From Nitrosomonas sp. (lineage in GTDB: Bacteria; Pseudomonadota; Gammaproteobacteria; Burkholderiales; Nitrosomonadaceae), in assembly GCA_024281675.1 (NCBI GenBank), contig JAMXAG010000004.1, forward strand, positions 1 through 64,000: 64,000 nt of DNA, in the 5' to 3' direction. Of this stretch, positions 58,710-64,000 are shown in pieces. The stretch's first letter is position 1, and every line of letters begins with the position of its first letter. A program made the translations under genes and the position numbers. The notes under the pieces are model-generated. The model did no database searches. It saw only the letters and a list, made by a program, of their open reading frames with translations, and was not told the DNA's origin.

Positions 58710-59717
58710 ATGATTATTTCACCCGATATCTCAAGCAAGCTCGCAATTGATGCCAGAAGCATTGATGAATTGCAGGTACTAGCCAAAAGAAATCCAGATA
58801 ATGCTTTACAAAAAGTTGCTCAACAATTTGAAGGGTTATTTATGCACATGCTCCTAAAAAGCATGCGTGAAGCCACCCCAAAAGATGGATTGTTTGATAG
58901 CCAGCAAACACAATTCTTTACTCAAATGTACGATCAACAATTGGCACAGCATATATCAAAAAGAGGCATTGGTATTGCAGATATGATGGTAAAACAGCTA
59001 TCACGATCCCACTCATTAGGGATTTCTATTCCTAATAATGCTGACCCAGTACCATCAACAATCTATTCAGATAAAAGATTGCCCGTTATTCCGGGGATGC
59101 ATCCCAATGATGAATCGCCGCAGCTATGGTCTACACCAAAAAATTCTTTAAATATTAGCCCTATCAACACAGCCAATGTAGCTAATACGCGCATGGAATC
59201 CATCCCCTTTTTAAGACAACCGGAACTAACAAACAATAAGCTATCGAATCAAGTCAGCAATTTTATCGACAAGCTTTTGCCTCATGCAAGAATTGCCACT
59301 CAATCAACGGGTATTCCTTCTCAATTTATTCTAGCGCAGGCTGCCTTGGAGAGCGGCTGGGGAAAACATGAGATCCGACGTATGGACAATAAACCTAGTT
59401 ATAACCTATTTGGCATTAAAGCTGGAGGAAATTGGAAAGGGGAGATAATCGAAACAGTAACAACTGAATACATCAATGGCACCCCACAAAGAGTTGTTGA
59501 AAGGTTTCGCGCCTATAACTCGTATGCAGAAGGATTCAGTGATTACGCAAAGTTGTTATCAGAAAACCCGCGGTATGCCAAAGTCGTAAGAAATACTGAT
59601 GCCATTGCATTTGCAAATGGCTTGCAACAAGCAGGCTATGCAACGGATCCACTCTATGCGGACAAACTAATCAAAATAATTAATAATGAAGCAATGCAAA
59701 GCCGGAAATCTATTTGA
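58710..59717 (+). CDS. flgJ: Flagellar rod-cap/peptidoglycan hydrolase FlgJ
   Basis: The 335-residue bifunctional FlgJ has the N-terminal rod-scaffold part (AQQFEGLFMHMLLKSMREATP) and a C-terminal GH73-type glucosaminidase domain from about residue 185: PSQFILAQAALESGWGKHE with the catalytic Glu, then Y-N-L-F-G-I-K-A and S-Y-A-E-G-F-S-D-Y-A. It caps the rod and opens peptidoglycan. ATAAGGACA precedes the ATG. Confidence 0.95.
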   Translation: MIISPDISSKLAIDARSIDELQVLAKRNPDNALQKVAQQFEGLFMHMLLKSMREATPKDGLFDSQQTQFFTQMYDQQLAQHISKRGIGIADMMVKQLSRSHSLGISIPNNADPVPSTIYSDKRLPVIPGMHPNDESPQLWSTPKNSLNISPINTANVANTRMESIPFLRQPELTNNKLSNQVSNFIDKLLPHARIATQSTGIPSQFILAQAALESGWGKHEIRRMDNKPSYNLFGIKAGGNWKGEIIETVTTEYINGTPQRVVERFRAYNSYAEGFSDYAKLLSENPRYAKVVRNTDAIAFANGLQQAGYATDPLYADKLIKIINNEAMQSRKSI

Positions 59718-59731
59718 TTACTTGAATCTTC

Positions 59732-59758
59732 TTAATACTTCTTTTATCACGTCGATAT
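59732..59758 (+). promoter_or_regulatory. Possible sigma-28 (FliA) promoter before flgK
   Basis: TTAA, then 15 bases, then GTCGATAT resembles the FliA consensus TAAA-n15-GCCGATAA with three mismatches. It is 41 bases upstream of the flgK ATG in the gap after flgJ. flgKL are class III genes in many bacteria, which fits. Confidence 0.4.
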
Positions 59759-59799
59759 AACGAATATGGCTTTCTAAAAATACGGGATTAAATAATGTT

Positions 59800-61716
59800 A
59801 TGGGAAATAATATCCTAAATATTGGTATTTCTGGTCTTCTAACTGCACAAAATCAGTTACAGACAACCAGTCATAATATAAGTAACGCCACCACACCTGG
59901 CTTTAAGCGACAAGAGGTGCTGCAAGGTACAAACACTCCACAGTCATCAGGAGCCGGGTTTGTAGGAAAGGGCGTTCATACAACCACCGTACAACGCATA
60001 TATAGCCAATTCCTTGTATCGCAATCACTACAAGTTCAAGCACAAAGTCAATCACTAGACACTAATTATGCAGAAATCAAGCAGCTTGACAATATGCTAG
60101 CCGAAGCAACTTCAGGTTTATCACCAACGTTGCAGAAATTTTTTAGCGCCATACAAGATGTTGCTACAAATCCTTCCTTAGTATCCTCACGCCAATCGAT
60201 ATTAAGTAACTCAGAGGCCCTTGTTTCGCGCTTCCAAAGCTTGGATCAACGGATGTCTCAGATTAGAAGCGGTGTAAATGAGCAAGTGACCAGTCATATT
60301 GACGAAATAAATTCCTTATCGAAACAGATTGCTGAAGTCAATCATCGAATTTTACTAGCAGAAGGCGCTGCGGCAGGTCAACCTGCCAATGATTTGCTAG
60401 ATCAAAGAGATGATCTTATCAATCAATTAAGCAAATTTATAAACACAGACACTGTAAAGCAAAACGACGGAAGTATGAATGTTTATATTGGTAATGGTCA
60501 GGCAATCGTTGTTGGTTCTAGAGCTCTGTCACTCGTAGCGATGAAATCTCCTGATAACCCAGACAATTTAACAGTAGGTCTGAATAATGGCGGAAATATT
60601 ATCCAATTACCCGAAGAACAAATAACTGGAGGAGCTCTAGGAGGTCTTTTCTCTTTTCGTAATGATACTTTGGACAAGACCCAAAACTCATTTGGGAGAA
60701 TTGCAATTGCATTAGCTCAAACTTTTAATGAGCAACACCGATTAGGAATGGATCTTAATGGAGAAATGGGAACTGATTTTTTTACCATATCTTCGCCAAA
60801 AGTTATTTCCTCTTTAATGAATAGTGGAACATCAAGTGTATCAGCTGTTATCACTGATTCTGGGGCTTTGACAACGAGTGATTATCAATTCTCTTTTGAT
60901 GGTACGAATTACACGTTGATGAGATTATCAGACAACGTCTCCATCAGTACATCTCTAGCACCCTCATCAAGCACCCCATTAACACTTGATGGTGTCGCCA
61001 TCACTGGCGCAACAATTCTTGCTAATGAAAGATTTTTAATTCAACCAACGATTAATGGTGCCAAAGACATTGAGGTTAACATTAAAGATACCTCCAAAAT
61101 CGCCGCAGCAGGTCCTAACCGCACGAGTTCTACATTATCTAATACTGGCACGGGGACTATAAGTACGGGAACGGTCACCACATCGCCTGTTGATTCTAAT
61201 CTCCAGCAGCCGCTAACAATTACATTTCAAACACCTTTTAACGGTCTGTATGATGTAACTGGGATTGGCACAGGACTACCGGCAACTAGTCAGGTTTATA
61301 CCTCAGGAGCTGATATTACATTTAATGGATATACTTTCCAAATTAGCGGTGAGCCAGCTGCTGGAGATATTTTCACAGTAACTCCTAATCATAACGGTTC
61401 AGCAGACAATCGAAACGCACTTTTACTGGGTGCCTTGCAGACAAAAAATACTTTGGAAAGTGGCTCAGCTACTTATCAATCTTCCTACGGACAATTGGTC
61501 TCACAGATAGGTAACAAAACCCGAGAACTAGAAGTTACGAGTAAAGCTCAAGCAAATCTATTGACTCAAACTAAAAAATCAATGGAATCTATCTCAGGCG
61601 TTAATCTTGATGAGGAAGCTGCTAACCTAATGAAATTCCAGCAGGCCTTTCAAGCATCAAGTAAGGTTATTGAAATCAGTGAAAAATTATTTAGTTCAAT
61701 TTTGCAACTTGGCTAG
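59800..61716 (+). CDS. flgK: Flagellar hook-associated protein 1 FlgK
   Basis: A 638-residue hook-filament junction protein. N-terminal N-I-L-N-I-G-I-S-G-L-L-T-A-Q and H-N-I-S-N-A-T-T-P-G-F-K axial motif, then LPPTLQKFFSAIQDVA-like D1 region (here SPTLQKFFSAIQDVATNPS) and C-terminal G-V-N-L-D-E-E-A-A-N-L-M-K-F-Q-Q-A-F-Q-A-S-S-K-V. A central insert (about 425-540) includes a F-Q-I-S-G-E-P-A-A-G-D-I-F-T-V segment also seen in FlgL. Longer than the E. coli protein (547) because of the insert. The candidate start for transcription lies just before it. Confidence 0.95.
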   Translation: MGNNILNIGISGLLTAQNQLQTTSHNISNATTPGFKRQEVLQGTNTPQSSGAGFVGKGVHTTTVQRIYSQFLVSQSLQVQAQSQSLDTNYAEIKQLDNMLAEATSGLSPTLQKFFSAIQDVATNPSLVSSRQSILSNSEALVSRFQSLDQRMSQIRSGVNEQVTSHIDEINSLSKQIAEVNHRILLAEGAAAGQPANDLLDQRDDLINQLSKFINTDTVKQNDGSMNVYIGNGQAIVVGSRALSLVAMKSPDNPDNLTVGLNNGGNIIQLPEEQITGGALGGLFSFRNDTLDKTQNSFGRIAIALAQTFNEQHRLGMDLNGEMGTDFFTISSPKVISSLMNSGTSSVSAVITDSGALTTSDYQFSFDGTNYTLMRLSDNVSISTSLAPSSSTPLTLDGVAITGATILANERFLIQPTINGAKDIEVNIKDTSKIAAAGPNRTSSTLSNTGTGTISTGTVTTSPVDSNLQQPLTITFQTPFNGLYDVTGIGTGLPATSQVYTSGADITFNGYTFQISGEPAAGDIFTVTPNHNGSADNRNALLLGALQTKNTLESGSATYQSSYGQLVSQIGNKTRELEVTSKAQANLLTQTKKSMESISGVNLDEEAANLMKFQQAFQASSKVIEISEKLFSSILQLG

Positions 61717-61742
61717 TTTTTTTGAAATTCAGGAGCGATATT

Positions 61743-62954
61743 ATGCGTATCAGTTCAAATACTATCTATGAAACTGGAACGAACTTAATGCTTCAGCAGC
61801 AAGACACATTAATTAAGACACAGCAGCAACTTTCAACCGGGAGGCGGATCCTTACACCTGCCGATGACCCTATTGCAGCTGCACAAGCATTGAGTATCAG
61901 TCAATCAATATCACTTAATAAACAATACTCAATTAACCGTACAACAGCGGAATCCTCGTTAAAACTTGAAGAAAACATATTAAGAAAAGTTACATCATTA
62001 CTGCAAGATGTGCATGAATCTGCGATACGCGCAGGAACGGCCTCATTTACTGATGCAGATCGAATAATTGTTGCAAAGGAAATACGAAGTCAGTTGGAGT
62101 CTCTTGTAGGCTTAGCGAACACAACCGATGAAAAAGGTCAGTTTTTATTTTCAGGATATCAAGCAAACACAAAACCTTTTAGTCAAATCGGACTAAATGT
62201 ACAGTATCTAGGCGACCAAGGTCAAAGACTGAGTCAAGTTGGCCCTTCTCGTCAATTAGCTGTAAGTGATCCCGGAACTGACATTTTTGAGCGAATCAAA
62301 AACGGTAATGGCGTATTTACCACTGCAGCTCACTCTCTAAATCAAGGAACAGGGGTCATTGATACTGGATCTGTAGTGAATCCAGCCAGCTTAACTGGGA
62401 ATAGCTATGAAATAAACTTTTCGGTTACTGGGGGCGTTACAACTTATAATGTCATAAATGCGACAACGTCAACAACGGTTTCATCTGGTAATTCTTATAA
62501 TAACAGTACCAGCACAATCAATTTTGATGGAATGCAATTTAGTATTAAAGGAGATCCTGTCAATGGCGATAAATTTACTGTTTCTCCTAGTAATAACAAA
62601 AGCATGTTCCAAACCATTAGTGATTTAGTTGTAGCACTCGAAAAACCTGCTAGTGGTCAACCTGGCGGCACTCGATTCGCAAATGCTTTAAATTCTTCCT
62701 TACAAAATATAAACAATAGTCTGGAAAACGTATTAACCAAACAATCATCTATTGGTGCAAGACTTCAAGAGATTGACGCTTTAGAAAGCGTAGGGGGCGA
62801 TCAAGAAATTCAATTTGAAAGCTTATTGTCAAATCTGCAAGATGTCGATTTCGCAAAAGCGATATCAGATTTACAGCGACAACAACTTTATCTTCAAGCT
62901 GCACAACAGTCATATGTAAAAATTTCTGGCTTATCGTTATTTAATTATATATAG
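61743..62954 (+). CDS. flgL: Flagellar hook-associated protein 3 FlgL
   Basis: The ATG at 61743 is chosen (CAGGAG eight bases upstream), giving 403 residues; an earlier start at 61722 is not supported. The flagellin-like N-terminus M-R-I-S-S-N-T-I-Y, Q-Q-Q-L-S-T-G-R-R-I-L-T-P-A-D-D-P, and the C-terminal Q-D-V-D-F-A-K-A-I-S-D-L-Q-R-Q-Q-L-Y-L-Q-A-A-Q-Q-S identify FlgL. A central domain (about 210-290) contains F-S-I-K-G-D-P-V-N-G-D-K-F-T-V, homologous to the insert in FlgK. Converges on purD with 12 bases between. Confidence 0.95.
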   Translation: MRISSNTIYETGTNLMLQQQDTLIKTQQQLSTGRRILTPADDPIAAAQALSISQSISLNKQYSINRTTAESSLKLEENILRKVTSLLQDVHESAIRAGTASFTDADRIIVAKEIRSQLESLVGLANTTDEKGQFLFSGYQANTKPFSQIGLNVQYLGDQGQRLSQVGPSRQLAVSDPGTDIFERIKNGNGVFTTAAHSLNQGTGVIDTGSVVNPASLTGNSYEINFSVTGGVTTYNVINATTSTTVSSGNSYNNSTSTINFDGMQFSIKGDPVNGDKFTVSPSNNKSMFQTISDLVVALEKPASGQPGGTRFANALNSSLQNINNSLENVLTKQSSIGARLQEIDALESVGGDQEIQFESLLSNLQDVDFAKAISDLQRQQLYLQAAQQSYVKISGLSLFNYI

Positions 62955-62966
62955 CTCAGAATGATT

Positions 62967-64000
62967 CTAACTTGAGCGATGAATACTCTGATAGCCAATA
63001 TCTTGACGAAACTGACAGCCCTCAAAAAAAATTTTGTTCACTAATTGATAACTATTTTTCTGTGCAATTTCTATTGTTTCACCTAATGATGTAACGCATA
63101 AAACACGACCTCCAGCAGTAACAATCTCTTCGTTATTATCTTTCTTCCGAATGGCAGTACCAGAATGAAAAATATGAAAATCATGATTACTTTTTTGCTC
63201 AAGCATTAATCCTGTTAACCCTTGAACGACATCATTTTTCCTTGGATTCTCTGGATAACCATGCGCAGCAACTACAATACCTAATGCAGTACGCAAATCC
63301 CATTCAATAAGTGCCTGATCCAACGTTTCGTTAACAGCATGCTCTATGATTGAAAAAAAGTCACCCTTAAGTCGCAGCATGATTGGTTGTGTTTCAGGAT
63401 CACCAAGGCGGCAGTTAAATTCCAAAACCTTAGGTTGTCCATTCGGAGTAATCATGAGCCCAGCATACAAAAAACCACGATACTGAATACCCTCTTGCCT
63501 CATTCCATCAATCGCGGGATAGATGATTTCTTGCATAATCTTTTCATGAAGCTCAGAAGATACAAAAGGTGTAGGTGAATATGCGCCCATTCCACCAGTA
63601 TTAGGACCTTGATCTCCATCATAAAGCCGTTTGTGATCTTGACTATTCGCTAACGGCAATACATGTTGCCCATCCGTCATAACAATAAAGCTGACCTCTG
63701 TGCCTTGAAGAAATTCTTCGATGATGATTTCGTTTCCTGCTTTCCCTAAATTTTTAGCAACCAGAATGGCATCCACGGCAGAATGCGCTTGTTCTTTTGT
63801 TTCTGCAACCACCACTCCTTTCCCGGAAGCCAAACCATTTGCTTTGATAACAAGCGGCACAGAACCCTCATCAATATAGCGATAAGCACATACAGCATCG
63901 TTAAAACGTACATACCTCGCTGTCGGAATTTTATGTCGCAACATGAATTCCTTAGCAAAAATTTTTGATGTCTCAAGTTGCGCAGCTTGCCAAGTCGGGC
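62967..64000 (-). CDS. purD: Phosphoribosylamine-glycine ligase (partial, runs off right edge)
   Basis: About 344 codons of the gene are visible; the frame stays open to the window end, and its first visible residues P-T-W-Q-A-A-Q-L-E-T-S-K-I-F-A-K-E-F match PurD, so only the N-terminal 80 or so residues are missing. ATP-grasp features: LVIKANGLASGKGVVVAET, EEFLQGTEVSFIVMTDG, LEFNCRLGDPETQ (metal-binding). It ligates phosphoribosylamine with glycine in purine synthesis. Converges on flgL. Confidence 0.95.
   Translation of the reverse strand, partial: PTWQAAQLETSKIFAKEFMLRHKIPTARYVRFNDAVCAYRYIDEGSVPLVIKANGLASGKGVVVAETKEQAHSAVDAILVAKNLGKAGNEIIIEEFLQGTEVSFIVMTDGQHVLPLANSQDHKRLYDGDQGPNTGGMGAYSPTPFVSSELHEKIMQEIIYPAIDGMRQEGIQYRGFLYAGLMITPNGQPKVLEFNCRLGDPETQPIMLRLKGDFFSIIEHAVNETLDQALIEWDLRTALGIVVAAHGYPENPRKNDVVQGLTGLMLEQKSNHDFHIFHSGTAIRKKDNNEEIVTAGGRVLCVTSLGETIEIAQKNSYQLVNKIFFEGCQFRQDIGYQSIHRSS

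Overview
The window looks like a betaproteobacterial chromosome, most likely an ammonia oxidiser of the Nitrosomonas group. This is inferred from gene content: an Rh-type ammonium channel, FolE2, a glycogen locus with two GH57 enzymes, a betaproteobacterial uvrA/MFS/ssb cluster and a flg operon, all at moderate AT-rich composition. No amo/hao genes are present to settle it. No complete rRNA or tRNA gene and no CRISPR array was found.

Layout. 1-3040: an accessory patch on the minus strand with a ketoacyl-synthase-like protein (cut by the left edge), a small protein, a REP-like palindrome, a DUF2169 protein of the type VI secretion-associated kind and a DUF2442 protein. The last lies head to head with a truncated glucose-6-phosphate dehydrogenase gene. 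3080-5919: a strong hairpin, the Rh50 ammonium channel and a class 3 lipase. 5987-14745: a minus-strand, tightly packed operon that reads like a complete polar-lipid assembly and export line. It has a GNAT-type N-acyltransferase, a MobA-like nucleotidyltransferase, an LptF/LptG permease pair, a CDP-alcohol phosphotransferase with an extra N-terminal domain, a lipid kinase and a Tam41-type cytidylyltransferase, then a DUF2959 lipoprotein. I consider this the most interesting system in the window. A sphingolipid (ceramide-phosphate) pathway is the leading hypothesis, but no serine palmitoyltransferase or ceramide reductase gene is present here.

15101-36840: mostly housekeeping genes (xseB-ispA-dxs, folE2, murJ, ssb, an MFS transporter, uvrA, a glycerate kinase, a DUF3422 protein, a YajD-like HNH protein, an acyl-CoA synthetase, fadE, dapE). 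Among them sits one probable NAD/nucleotide-glycosidase-like defence candidate at 28176. 36899-38310 is integration debris: a truncated IS1595-family transposase, two degenerate tRNA 3' ends as imperfect direct repeats, a small membrane protein between them and a broken ORF.

38314-51231 is one long minus-strand run: glgC, two GH57 glucan enzymes, pgi, glgA, a pyrimidine-dimer glycosylase, a TIGR03032-like/GNAT fusion and a large FG-GAP/RTX secreted protein. It joins glycogen storage to an apparent type I secretion substrate. 51488-62954 is the flagellar rod/hook set: flgA divergent from flgBCDEFGHIJKL, with a good sigma-54 promoter match before flgB and a weaker sigma-28 match before flgK. 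purD runs off the right edge.
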